DNA of 64,000 nucleotides from Gari tellinella (GCA_922989275.2 OV277868.1:78668216-78732215); one strand, 5' to 3'; numbered from the stretch's first letter, positions 45,369-55,486 are shown. A program made the numbers and translations. The notes: generated by a model not told the origin, from the sequence alone.

Positions 45369-45622
45369 CAGGGCTGCCACTTCTCCAGATTTTTCCTAAA
45401 TCTTCGGATATTTCGTACTACATGGTAGCTTAAAGCAGGCTGAAAGTAAAGCAGAATGCGCCTTAAGGCGCATTCGGCTTTACTTCCCACCTGCTTTAAG
45501 TAGTCAAGTGTAAAAAAAACTTGAAACAGACGATGGGGTAAAGGTACTATTCGGAAATTCGCACATGAAAATGCAAATTTGGAAATCTTAGGATTTTTCA
45601 TTTTTAACTTATGGCAGCCCTG
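45369..45622. mobile_element. MITE family B copy
   Basis: CAGGGCTGCCACTTCTCC and TTATGGCAGCCCTG form its ends and CCTAAATCTTCGGAT recurs inverted inside. The centre is the family A hairpin (GCAGAATGCGCCTTAAGGCG), although the ends are unrelated to A. Confidence 0.88.
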
Positions 45623-46580
45623 AATTCCTCATTGAAACGTTTTTTCATGATTCTACCTCGTCATGATAAACAGCCTCAGAAAGAGTAACTATGCTAAAGA
45701 AATTAATATCGGGCCTTTTTATGACCGCCTCCTCCCTACGTTGTTAAAAATACAACCCAAACTACCAAACAACCCAACTCGCAACCGGATGGTGTACTTG
45801 TCAAAATAAAATAAAATACTCAAATAAAAGCAAATTTGTGGCATTATTTGGCTTCTGACATTAAAAAATATGATCAGTCCAAATAAAGTCTCAAGAATCG
45901 ACACCGAATCTTAGTTGTTTTAGATATTTTCCATCGTTTTTCTATAGCGTTAGCTAACGGTATAGTTGTTATTGTTGCTTCTCTACACGGGCTCAGACAT
46001 AAACCCAAGCCGAATAAAGTATTATCGATCGCTACCAGTGAAGTACGTTAATTCGCTACCATATATAAAGAGAGCGCTGGTAGCAGAGGTGGTAAAGGCA
46101 TTACCTCATTTGACATATTTTAACAAATTACTATTTTTAATGCTAAATCCGGTTGCGAGCCTCTTTAAATTCCTAAAAATATAATCACATAAGGCTTATA
46201 AATGGTGAATTAAGCCTAAAATCATTGTAAACAAAATGTTAAATTAGAAAAAAAAATATACGGTGTTTTTTTTCAAGGGGGGCAACTCGTACACAACTTA
46301 AGATATCTACATGTATATACAGTTATTACTAAATAAAAACCCATTAACCAGTAAAGTAATTTGGGGAGGTTTGGAGAGGTTTGGGGTCGTTAGACTGGCC
46401 GGTGGCAAAGTCATCTTAGTCAGTCTAGAAAGGCTTTTTCATACTCATAATCATTAATCAATGAGTTTTGCAAACCAAAACACTCTTCACTGGTTATTTG
46501 CACAGACATTCATCTGATTTTGCATACTTTTAACCTGACTAAGTGTAAGCACCGAAACTAGGTCAGGAAGTATATATAAG
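45623..46580. other. Spacer, no gene seen
   Basis: AT-rich sequence with short incidental frames. No element end is recognised. Confidence 0.4.
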
Positions 46581-47067
46581 TGTAACGTGTACCGGGCCGA
46601 CGGTAAAGCCTGTCGGTTACCCATTCAGGTACTAACCGCACAGGACGTTGCTTAACTTCGCAACCGAGACAAACGCTTAGACAATCTGGCTATTAAAAAG
46701 CCGGCTTCCACAGTCAGACTGTAGAAGTGTTTATATACCGTCCATTTCCGTCACATTTCTCCCCCTTTTCTCTTGACTTCGCCCCGAGGTCACCCTGCTC
46801 ACATGGCAGTCCTAAGGGCAGAGACAATGCGACATGGATCCGGGGATGATGGTGATGTCATCCCATATCCCACCGCCACCGCTGCCACCAAATTTGTAAC
46901 GTGTACCGGGCCGACGGTAAAGCCTGTCGGTCACCCATCCAGGTACTAACCGCATAGGACGTTGCTTAACTTCGCAACCGAGACAAACGCTTAGACAATC
47001 TGGCTATAAAAGCCGGCTTCCACAGTCAGAATGTAGAAGTGTTTATATACCGTCCATTTCCGTCACA
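46581..47067 (-). mobile_element. Miniature LTR element (TRIM), reverse orientation
   Basis: Two direct repeats of about 174 bp (46581-46755 and 46895-47067) begin TGTAACGTGTACC and end TTCCGTCACA. On the minus strand, the 5' LTR end is followed by TGGTGGCAGCGG, a primer-binding-type site ending at a tRNA CCA, and the 3' LTR is preceded by AAAAGGGGGAGAAA, a polypurine tract. The LTR has TATATAAAC as a possible TATA box. The internal part is about 139 bp and non-coding. No clean target duplication is seen. Confidence 0.85.
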
Positions 47068-47224
47068 ATAGCAAATCCTTTGATTAAGTGATCATAAGGG
47101 TTAATTTGATTATCATCCCGCATTAAGAAATATCCTCGTCTAACCACTGAAATAAGGATATGGGACGTTACAAAAGAGGCTAAAGATTTTGGAATAAAAG
47201 CTCTGAATATCAATGTTCTGTCTC

Positions 47225-47938
47225 TTTTGCAGAAGATAATACTATAGATCTGGTGAAAGAAAACTCTCTGTTATTCATTTCCGATTTCGAAATAACTGTA
47301 GTAATCTTAATCAAGACCTCTTTCAAAATTATCTTAGAGATCGAGAAATTAGCGAATGTGGTTTTGAAACAGAATATGCCGAGCATTATTGGTTCCAATG
47401 TCATCTCCATGCAAACGCAAGGCATAGACTCTTCCGATCAATCCACAATTTCCATCCTCTAAACATCCATTTACTTCTTTCAGGCTCAATCAATCTCTGT
47501 GACGACGAGAATCGACATATCTTTTCTTCTGTCCAGACGTACATTAAGGATACAAACAGATGTATGCCCTCTTAATTAAGTTGGCGTTGCAAAACCCTTA
47601 CCAACAAGACAGAACTAACATCTATCCCCATTTCTGTTTTTTTCTTTTTCCTTTTATTTCTAAGATATATGAAAACTGATTATTCATTTGTCTATTTCTG
47701 GAACCTTTCATAACATTGTTTCATTGTTTATCTTTTTCATTGCTTTTTTATCATATTTATTGACCTTCAACAAAGTATACAAAATAGTCAGGTAATAATT
47801 GTAGATAAGCAGACGTCATATGATGTAAACGTATTAGAAAGGGACTACCATGAGCTCATTTGAATTGTTATATCAACTTTTGTACAAATATTGGGCAATA
47901 AAATATGTTTAAACTAACTTTAACTTTTTGCAGAAGAT
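47225..47938 (+). mobile_element. 5'-truncated LINE with 13-bp target duplication
   Basis: The direct repeat TTTTGCAGAAGAT is at 47225-47237 and 47926-47938. Between them lie a reverse-transcriptase C-terminal frame, a T-rich 3' region and AATAAAATATGTTT at the 3' end. This is the expected form of a target-primed LINE insertion lacking its 5' part. Confidence 0.8.
47240..47575 (+). pseudogene. LINE reverse-transcriptase C-terminal remnant
   Basis: The 111-residue frame contains ERKLSVIHFRFRNNCSNLN, SECGFETEYAEHYWFQCHL and HPLNIHLLLSG. The spacing Cys-Gly-x-Glu ... His-Tyr ... Cys is the zinc-binding tail common in non-LTR retrotransposons of invertebrates. The rest of the polyprotein is missing. 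Family knowledge supports the call; the clade is not assigned. Confidence 0.75.
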
Positions 47939-48219
47939 GCTTCAGGAAAAGACGTCATATGAAGGATGTCGTTCACCAATTCGTCTGACATGTTAGGAAC
48001 AACTGAAATGCCACAATGTCAAATAATGCTTGAGGCATGGATACGACTATTTAATTTGTTCAAACAATTACTCTATCGTTCGTCTATTGAAATAATGTTT
48101 CATTCGTCCGAAACAATACCCACTGGTTCATTCGTCGATAAATCATCGGCTTCATTATTGGTAAGTTTTGGGTAACATTTATTTCCCTGTTCGCTTCATC
48201 CATTTATCACCGATTCAAA

Positions 48220-50223
48220 ATGTTGAGAAGTGTGAGACTCAAGAACTTCGTACATTTTAAGAATGAAACAATTGAAATTGAAACAGATAGTCGTGCTGTA
48301 TTTTTCATGGGAGAAAACAATTCCGGCAAGAGTTGTGTGTTTGAAGCTATTCGAAGATGTATGAGCACATCAAAGAGTCTTAGTATGTCAAATCCACACG
48401 AGGCAGACAAAGATATGTTCGTGACATGCCATTTTTCGAACGAGAACAAGCAGGTGTATTCATCAGTTATTCGACCAGCTGACAGCCCAAACCGTAAGCC
48501 GTGTGATGAGCACGTGGTGAAAATTGTGTATGTTAATTTTGAAGATCGCTCTAACAGTTGTTTTGCCATGGACATTGTGAAGGAAACAAAAACTCGCCTA
48601 ATTGTCAATCAAGCATTATCAGAAACATTAACATCTGAGCTAGAAGAGCAATACAAACACAGCCCAATTGATGACTTCGTACAAACAGTTTTACAGAATA
48701 CAAACGTCTGGGGTGAGATACAACAATTCGTCAAACCTGAAAGCAATGCCGCAGCATATCGCCAAGAAACAAAATGCGAGACGTATCTAAAGAAGCATGT
48801 TGATGAAACAACTGTGATAACGTTTCCAATGAGAAGTATTTCCCCTTATCAATGGACAGAAAGTCATAGATTACAACATCAACAGACACCGGACAACATA
48901 AAAGATGTATCAGAAAGGGCCGAAATATTGTCTTGGTATCTAAAAACCGAATCGGATGTCACTGACAAGGAGAAAGAAAGGGAAAAGCGGTATTTCGAAA
49001 CATTAACAAATATGTGCAGCTTTGAGTTTCAGATTGATGAAGAAAACAATATCATAGCGCTGAACGGTAATTTCAAAGATGGTGTAAAGAAGGCAATATA
49101 TATTCTGAAAGTTCCGGAGGGTATCTACGAGGCAAAGAAAATTTCTATAATATTAGCGCTTGAACGATTTAAAACCATCTGTTTCGAAGACCCAGACAGA
49201 GGAATGCACACACAAATGGTAGAACGGTTTAGAGATTTGGTTCTGCATGGAATTGGTGACAAAACCATCGTCGTTACAAGTCACCAGCCAACTTTCCTCT
49301 CACCATGGACTATTCCTCATACGTTCCATTTTCGCAGACACAAACAAAGGGATGAGCAGACGTTTAAAGTTGTAGCTCTGAGAAGCATTAGTACGGATGG
49401 GCCACCCGGAGGCGAGAAGATGGCTCGAATTATCTCAAGCAGAGATTTACCAACAATCTTCCTGGCTAGGCAGCTTTTATTTGGGGAAGGGGACGATGAT
49501 TTCTTGTTTATGAAAGCACTGCAACAAATTTTGCTCACAAGTGACATTGCGGAAAAATGCTCGGAACAATGTAATACCACAGTAGAAAAGCTTAGAAGTG
49601 CCATTTGTCCTCTTCATATTGTTCCCATGACAGGAGAAGCCAACAAATTGAAATTTCGTTACATTTGTAAGAAGCTTGGGATAAGTCATCTCTTCATGAT
49701 CGACAATGATGCCCTCTATAACAATATAAAACGACCAACACGTCAATCACACACATCCGAATACAAAATATATCCGTTTCTCTGTGAATACGAAATTCCT
49801 AAACTTGATGATAAGGAATTTTGCCAAGCGGTTGAAGACGACGTTTCAGCGTTGGAAGAGAGTGGGTTCTTTGTGTGGAAGAAATCGGAACAATGTTCCG
49901 GGAAAATAGATTCAGTCGTTATACAGTTCTGTGCAACGGAAGGACTGATAGAATTCATGAGAAAAAACAATGTTAATCCATTTAAGAAAACAAAAGATTC
50001 AGACATACCTAAAAATGACAATGAAATAGCTGCCTACATAGCTAAACAGATGGTGAAAAAGAAAAACATCTTTACCGATCATGACTTGAGCAGTCAGAAC
50101 ATCACAGACGCCGTGACAAAACTTGTTGAACAATCACTAGTCAGCAAAAATACTGATAACGAGATTTTACGATTTCTAAAATTTCTCAGTAAAGCCTGCG
50201 ATGGACAAAACAGTGGACCATGA
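48220..50223 (+). CDS. OLD-family ATPase-TOPRIM nuclease, copy 4 (divergent)
   Basis: A 667-residue intact frame opening MLRSVRLKNF. P-loop GENNSGKS is at 31-38, the signature-like PEGIYEAKKISIIL at 299-312, Walker B ICFED at 320-324, H-loop His 355, TOPRIM LLFGEGDDDF with Glu 423, and MIDNDALYNN with Asp 495 and 497. Compared with copies 1-3 the TOPRIM strand has Gly before the Glu (FGEGD for FVEGE). The middle region and C-terminus differ widely (IAAYIAKQMVKKKNIF), and there is no Ser-rich repeat. The 5' flank is not the one shared by copies 1-3. It is the oldest-branching copy here, 18.4 kb from copy 3. No intron is seen in the coding region. Confidence 0.88.
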   Translation: MLRSVRLKNFVHFKNETIEIETDSRAVFFMGENNSGKSCVFEAIRRCMSTSKSLSMSNPHEADKDMFVTCHFSNENKQVYSSVIRPADSPNRKPCDEHVVKIVYVNFEDRSNSCFAMDIVKETKTRLIVNQALSETLTSELEEQYKHSPIDDFVQTVLQNTNVWGEIQQFVKPESNAAAYRQETKCETYLKKHVDETTVITFPMRSISPYQWTESHRLQHQQTPDNIKDVSERAEILSWYLKTESDVTDKEKEREKRYFETLTNMCSFEFQIDEENNIIALNGNFKDGVKKAIYILKVPEGIYEAKKISIILALERFKTICFEDPDRGMHTQMVERFRDLVLHGIGDKTIVVTSHQPTFLSPWTIPHTFHFRRHKQRDEQTFKVVALRSISTDGPPGGEKMARIISSRDLPTIFLARQLLFGEGDDDFLFMKALQQILLTSDIAEKCSEQCNTTVEKLRSAICPLHIVPMTGEANKLKFRYICKKLGISHLFMIDNDALYNNIKRPTRQSHTSEYKIYPFLCEYEIPKLDDKEFCQAVEDDVSALEESGFFVWKKSEQCSGKIDSVVIQFCATEGLIEFMRKNNVNPFKKTKDSDIPKNDNEIAAYIAKQMVKKKNIFTDHDLSSQNITDAVTKLVEQSLVSKNTDNEILRFLKFLSKACDGQNSGP

Positions 50224-50618
50224 GATTCCTGTGAACACTTCATAGAATACTATGACTGGGAAAAACAGTATATCAAAAACCATTCATATTGTGTACATGT
50301 ATTACCAAGCTCCAATGTTATAAAGAGATTTAGTCGAGTATTCGATCGTTCTAAAACATTGGAAAGCTAAAAATGACCAATCATATTCTTGAAAACGATG
50401 TGAGACACACATTAAACTCTTTATAACCTTGTGTTTTAATATTGCAAAACATTGTTGTCTGGTTTGACAATATAAAATATTGCGTGTTAAAATCTTTAGT
50501 TTGCAACTGTATACCCATTTTATACGCACCAAGTTCTGTTTGAAGATATATTGATACGAGTGTCAAATAGTTTGAACCATGAAAAGACCTGAATGTCTAA
50601 TTTAGATCCAAACAAGTA

Positions 50619-50765
50619 CTGGATGTTTAAGGCAGGTTACTGCTGAAAGCAAGGTGACAGTAATCAGAAAGCTCGTATTGGGGCTGTTATCTTGCTTTAA
50701 GCTGTCACTGATATTTTATACCATGAATTAGCCTGCTTTTAGTAGTTCTTATTTTGGTACTGCTG
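50619..50765. mobile_element. MITE family F, degraded
   Basis: GCAAGGTGACAGTAATCAG and ATCTTGCTTTAAGCTGTCAC remain of the hairpin, and the ends are eroded. Confidence 0.6.
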
Positions 50766-50924
50766 GTGACAATTTTGACTATCATTGATTATACATGTTA
50801 CGTCCCTCTATAATATGTACGGTGTGCTATACTAGGTGCAAGTTTAACATGCATCGTCTCTTTATCTTTAATATAGAGAGATTGTGCGTTTATTGAATGT
50901 CACTTAAAAGTCTGACCGTACATT

Positions 50925-51362
50925 TACAGTAAACTCTGTCTATTATAATCACTAAAAAGAAGGCTAACCAACTCTGTTCAACACAGATGACAGCATAAAG
51001 CAAGGTGACAGTATAACAGACAGCACTTTCTGTGTTACCTTAATTGAAACAGTCACCAGCCTTAACCCTTTACCCAATAGAAGCGCCTTTTAGCGGATAT
51101 GATTTATTCATCCGCTGAAGAAAATAGTTCCAATTTAATCAGTAATGAATATGTATTATAGGGAATATTTTCTATAGTATAGCACATGATAGCTTAAAGC
51201 AGGCTGAAAGTAAAGCAGAATGCGCCCTAAGGCGCATCCTGCTTTACTTTCAACCTGCTTTAAGTAGTCATCTATATTAAGTACTACAAATAGGCTATCA
51301 GGTAAAGGGTTAAACACCTAAAATTGACAACGTTTAGTGGTCGTATTAAAGGTTTTACTGTA
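50925..51362. mobile_element. MITE family F interrupted by MITE A
   Basis: TACAGTAAACTCTGTC and AAAGGTTTTACTGTA are the F ends. The right arm is split after CAGTCACCAGCC by the A element at 51062. Confidence 0.85.
51062..51313. mobile_element. MITE family A nested in MITE F
   Basis: A complete 252-bp copy from TTAACCCTTTACCC to AGGTAAAGGGTTAA, with TTAA at both ends and the core hairpin around GCGCCCTAAGGCGC. Confidence 0.92.
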
Positions 51363-51782
51363 CATCAATCTCAATTATGCAACAACACAAAATATGTTAG
51401 CCGTGACCTCATTCCTTAAGCAATTCTCGTCCCCTGACTACGAAATCCAGTTGGAGCCAACACGTTTTCTGTTTTACAATTTTGGTAGAACACCCAAATA
51501 GATGCGTGATTGAAAGGTTGAACAAATTGTTGGCCAAAACACGATTCCGTACCAGACATACTCGAACACAAGCTTTGTACCTCTAACTGATGTAGTGAAG
51601 AAAACATACCTTTAATCAAACTTACGCCATGACAAAGATCACACCTTAAGGAGCCCTCTGATCTAAGTTTACACTGTTTGCATACGACAAGTGTACTCCT
51701 GACAGATACACTGTTTGTAAATACGTCACTAGGATTGACTGTGTATATAAGTAGTAATATTTTCTTAATCTGTTTCTACAGA

Positions 51783-51978
51783 TACAGTCGAAATTTGATA
51801 CTTCGAACCTGCGCTAGCTCGAATATACCCTCATTTCAAAGTTAAAACGTGGCATAACCACGTAATAACTTTGGAATACGGATATGTTCGAATAAATTGA
51901 GATCAAGTTATCGAATTAAACTTATAAAATACTTGTAATTTCGATTTAATCAAGCTCGAAGTATCGACTTCGACTGTA
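51783..51978. mobile_element. MITE family H copy
   Basis: TACAGTCGAAATTTGATAC and TATCGACTTCGACTGTA are the ends. AAGTTAAAACGTGGC is in the middle. Confidence 0.85.
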
Positions 51979-52009
51979 TAATTTTAACATTTACATAAAA
52001 TATTTACAT

Positions 52010-52052
52010 GTGCTTTTGTTGTTATTATTGTTGTTGTTATTGTTGTTGTTGT
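52010..52052 (+). repeat. (GTT)n microsatellite
   Basis: Runs of GTTGTT and ATT. A longer GTT run is at 52510-52580. Confidence 0.85.
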
Positions 52053-52153
52053 ATTTCTTTAATCATATACGAGTCACAGTATAATACCGTTTACATTCTG
52101 TGATATGAAAACTGGTTTTGTGATAGTATACTTTTTACAAATTTGCTTATATA

Positions 52154-52345
52154 TTGGATCAATACATTTTTTATACATCAGGTACAAGGTTTAAATATTC
52201 ACTTTCGTTTTATATTGAATTCCATCAGCAAATAGTGTAGATTCAAAAATAGGCGTTTAATCAAACTAATGAGTTTCAGTTTCAGTAGATTTTGATCTGA
52301 GTCTACACTGTTTGTATATGTCCCTTTTATAGGACGTTAGGCACA
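52154..52345 (+). mobile_element. MITE family J, degraded
   Basis: ATATTGGATCAATACATTT, CATCAGCAAATAGTGTAG and GAGTCTACACTGTTTG remain. Most of the core is replaced by unrelated bases. Confidence 0.55.
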
Positions 52346-52495
52346 CACTGGCTTCAGCTTAAAGCCAGGTGACAGTAAAACAGACAGCTCCTTTAGGAGC
52401 TTTCTGTTTTACTGCCACATTGCTTTAAGCTGTAACCTGTCAGGAGCACAGTATAAATAACAGTACTGTGGTCGTAATACAGAGGTTTTACTGTA
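52345..52495. mobile_element. MITE family F, 5' part eroded
   Basis: The core ACAGACAGCTCCTTTAGGAGC with mirror and the right end AGAGGTTTTACTGTA are intact. The left end is lost. Confidence 0.75.
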
Positions 52496-52509
52496 CTTAA
52501 CATTTACAT

Positions 52510-52580
52510 AGGAAGTGTTGTTATTGTAGTTGTTGTTATTGTTGTTGTTGTTGTTGTTGTTGTTGTTATTATTTTTGTTG
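52510..52580 (+). repeat. (GTT)n microsatellite
   Basis: About 60 bases of TTG/TTGTTA repeat. Confidence 0.9.
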
Positions 52581-52661
52581 TTTTTAAATCATTTATGAAT
52601 TACAGTATTACTTACAGTTTCCATTCTGTGATATTACAATCAGTTTTGTGATAGTGTTTAT

Positions 52662-52884
52662 TTAACCCATTTATACCCAGTGGATTATTCCATGTTAATA
52701 AATTGGATTTGTCCATATTGTATCAAAGGGATGCCTGGTCAAAATTTTCACTTTGTTTTATATTGAAATTCCTATCAGCAAACAGTGTAGCCTCTGATCA
52801 GACGCCGCATAATGCGGCGTCTGATCAGAGACTACACCGTTTGCCTATGTCCCATATATGTGATCGCAGTCACAAATGGGTTAA
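52662..52884 (+). mobile_element. MITE family J, complete copy
   Basis: TTAACCCATTTATACCC and GTCACAAATGGGTTAA bound it. The core is an almost perfect hairpin, TCTGATCAGACGCCGCATAA and its complement. Confidence 0.9.
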
Positions 52885-53105
52885 CCCATTTGCTCCCAGA
52901 GGATTCGTCTATGCTTATATATTGGATCAGTCAATTTTGTATCTAAAGGGGTACAATATACAAGGTCTAAATTTTCATTTTTTTGGTTTATATCGAAATC
53001 CCTATCAGCAAACAGTTTAGACTCTGATCATTATGCGACGTGTGATCAGAGTCTACACTGTTTGCCTATGTCGTATATATTGGATCTTTGGCACAACTGG
53101 GTATA
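52881..53105 (+). mobile_element. MITE family J, second adjacent copy
   Basis: It begins at the same TTAA that ends the previous copy (TTAACCCATTTGCTCCC) and ends GGCACAACTGGGTATAA. The core has lost about 20 bases on one side. Confidence 0.85.
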
Positions 53106-53694
53106 ACGTCATCATTACTATTTCATGATTACCTAAAACCCTGTTGTCATAAACTGAAGGCCCCGAGGTTATACAATTTAAAATGAACTATGTGCTTAAA
53201 ACTCAGAATTTTACTCAGCTCATAACACTTCAGCAAGCATTTTGTTTATAACTAATATTTTCATATCATAATTCTCCTGTAAATGTTATATCTAAATTAG
53301 GTTACTTAAATCAGTTCGAGCATGTTTTGTAAACATTAGAGCATGTAATCAACATTGAGTTTTGAGTACAGAGTTCGTTTAAAGTTTATAACCTCGGGCC
53401 CTGGACTCAGATAAAAGGGAGTAAACTGAACGATGTTCTCACTCATTGCAGTTGGTGTTTGGTGGTACTACTCATTTAAATCGCCCGAAGAGATTATTCT
53501 GATGAATAGTGACACCATACGGTTTAATACAGAAATAATGATTTTAGATTTTGAACTACTCCTATTATCTGGAGCTCTGATAAAGCCTATATGCCATGCC
53601 GCCAATGTGCCAAGGACCAACGTTGAAAAATAAGAAATTGTTCTTTTTGTGTTATCCTTGATAATGCTGTGCTCCGTCTCTATGACAACTTTGT
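53106..53694. other. Spacer, no gene recognised
   Basis: An imperfect inverted pair, AGGCCCCGAGGTTATA (53158) and TATAACCTCGGGCCC (53387), brackets about 230 bp and may be a MITE. A 66-codon + frame at 53433 resembles nothing known. Confidence 0.4.
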
Positions 53695-53771
53695 TTTGGG
53701 AAAAGCGACAAGCGTTGTTGTAAGGAGGGACTCGTTGTTCGGAGAGTCGTTGTAGGAAGTGGGTACTGTAG
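53695..53771 (+). mobile_element. MITE family G right-end fragment
   Basis: GTTGTAAGGAGGGACTCG, GTTGTTCGGAGAGTCG and GTAGGAAGTGGGTACTGTA. Confidence 0.65.
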
Positions 53772-54009
53772 AAAGCATGTTATCGTTTTCCTGAACATCA
53801 TTATAACCTATTTATGTCTTTTTATTATGTTGTGATCTAATATATTTTAAAAACATTGTGTTTTCTGTTTGCAGAAATAAACGAATCAAAAATCGATATT
53901 TTATCTTGGTGACCAGCCAACTATTCCCCACCCTGTCCCCACCTAATGAACTGGTTGATTTCGCCAGAAATGGCCAGTTAGCGCTTTTTACTTATTCCAA
54001 ATCTGAATA

Positions 54010-54119
54010 TAAGCTGTTTGCAAATGTAACCCAATATCCCTCCCTATAACGACTCCCTCCGAACATTGCACACAATATTTGTCTCCCATTGGATGTCGTT
54101 GTAGAGAGGGGGCGCTGTA
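54010..54119 (-). mobile_element. MITE family G left-end fragment (reverse)
   Basis: TCCCTATAACGACTCCC, GTCTCCCATTGGATGTCG and GAGAGGGGGCGCTGTA. The hairpin is missing. Confidence 0.7.
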
Positions 54120-54399
54120 GTTGTATATATTTCGGGACAATATTTAGGATTTTCAATGTACTATAAATAGGTTCTACGCCTTATCATTTTAGACGTATTT
54201 GATCTAACGAAGATGTTAATATAGAAGAGGATTCTGTTTTGGAAGGTACAGGGTTTCGAATCCAAAAAACATCCCAACTTATTTAATTTTATCGTAAACA
54301 ACTTTTAAATCTAAGTGCCCGAACTTCTAAAATTAATTTATAAAAGCAGACGTTAGTTTTTCAAGCAGACGACAATAACTCTCTGTCTGTGGCTCGCAG

Positions 54400-54580
54400 G
54401 CGTTTTGGCGAACACATTAAATCCTTATCAGACGCCGAGTTATGCGGCGTCTGATCAATATCTTAACTCTTGAAACTAATTTCGAAAGGTCGTCAGACAA
54501 ACTGCCTTAAATCTAACTTGGAAATAATATTGCGGACAATACCATTGAAGCAGACGACCGACGGCAATGTAGAGGTTAAC
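54400..54580. mobile_element. MITE family D copy
   Basis: CCTTATCAGACGCCGAG and its mirror, then TGCCTTAAATCTAACTTGG and AAGCAGACGACCGACGGC. Confidence 0.7.
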
Positions 54581-54600
54581 TCTTTGAACCCTAGTCACCC

Positions 54601-54852
54601 TTAACCCTTTACCTGATAACCTTTTTCTAGTATTGTAGATAGGTGACCACTTAAATCAGGTTGAAAGTAAAGCAGAATGTGCCTTAAGGCACATTCTGCT
54701 TTACTTTCAGCCTGCTTTAAGCTCAAATCTGTTAGGCTATATAAAATATTTGTAATGGTAATTATTCATGAGTGTATAAACTGGAACTATTTTCTTCAGC
54801 GAAGGAATAAATAAAATACGTTAAAAGTCGCTTCTATGGGGGAAAGGGATAA
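54601..54852. mobile_element. MITE family A, complete copy
   Basis: 252 bp, TTAACCCTTTACCTG to GGGGAAAGGGATAA, with a perfect-type hairpin around GTGCCTTAAGGCAC. Confidence 0.92.
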
Positions 54853-55078
54853 ATGCGTCATATGCAAACAGCGTACATGTGAGGAGGACACTTTTCTATG
54901 CAAACAGTGTAGACTCTGATCAGAGGGCTCCTTTAAGAGCCCTCTAATCAGGGTCAACACTGTTTGTCATTTTGCTACCTATTGTAAAAATCAACCCTAA
55001 AATGTCACAAATAGACTAGACTAGACTAAATTGAAAATCAGAGTAGTCCATTTGAGGTTTCAGGGAGGAAAGGGTTAA
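54853..55078. mobile_element. MITE family I copy
   Basis: The core ACTCTGATCAGAGGGCTCC with mirror AGCCCTCTAATCAGGGTC, flanked by CAAACAGTGTAG and AACACTGTTTGTC. It ends AGGGAGGAAAGGGTTAA, directly after the MITE A. Confidence 0.75.
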
Positions 55079-55119
55079 ACAAAACCTCACGCTACATTTG
55101 GCAATGACAATATTAAAAG

Positions 55120-55430
55120 GCAGTATTATGGTACACTAAATATGACACTATAATTCTATTGAAAATATTAAACGGGGGAAATTTACGCCTTAGCGTACGT
55201 TCGTGCTAACAGCGTTGCACATGGTATAATTATGTTTGTATTAGGGTGAGGTTTAACATAATAATGTATGTCTATACTGTTATACTTTGTTTCGTTATTA
55301 TAGCTAAAGCGAGTTCAATTATACCAGTATTGCCTTACAATTTCTGGGTAGACTCGTCTGACATAGTTAAAACATTATTCTTGCTCGTCTAACCCATTTA
55401 TACGGGGATATTACAATGACGTCTCTCGGT
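55120..55430. repeat. Direct duplicate of 56270-56590
   Basis: GGCAGTATTATGGTACACTAA, ACTCGTCTGACATAGTTAAA and ACCCATTTATACGGGGATATT recur in order near 56271, 56516 and 56557. This is a local tandem duplication of non-coding DNA, spacing about 1.15 kb, with different MITEs inserted in each copy. Confidence 0.75.
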
Positions 55431-55486
55431 ATACGTTGTACTAGCTAAATATACTGCAGTATTTTTTCCATTCAGCAATGTATTTC

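Noticed and set aside
46581..47067. The two repeats as a simple tandem duplication
   Set aside because: The adjacent primer-binding-type site and polypurine tract, each in the right place and orientation, fit a miniature LTR element better.
47253..47462. 69-codon + frame starting MKENSLLF
   Set aside because: It is a shadow; the neighbouring frame carries the LINE Cys/His tail.
47966..48175. 69-codon + frame upstream of OLD copy 4 as a separate gene or leader exon
   Set aside because: It has no recognisable domain and no valid splice join to copy 4; it may simply be 5'UTR.
48161..48219. GTAAGT donor just before OLD copy 4, suggesting an intron ending at the ATG
   Set aside because: There is no AG between 48175 and the start codon, so no acceptor is available before the ATG.
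1640..50021. Many 60-180 codon minus-strand frames opposite the OLD genes
   Set aside because: They recur at the same position in each copy only because the sense strand is conserved; their own codons show no domain or start context.
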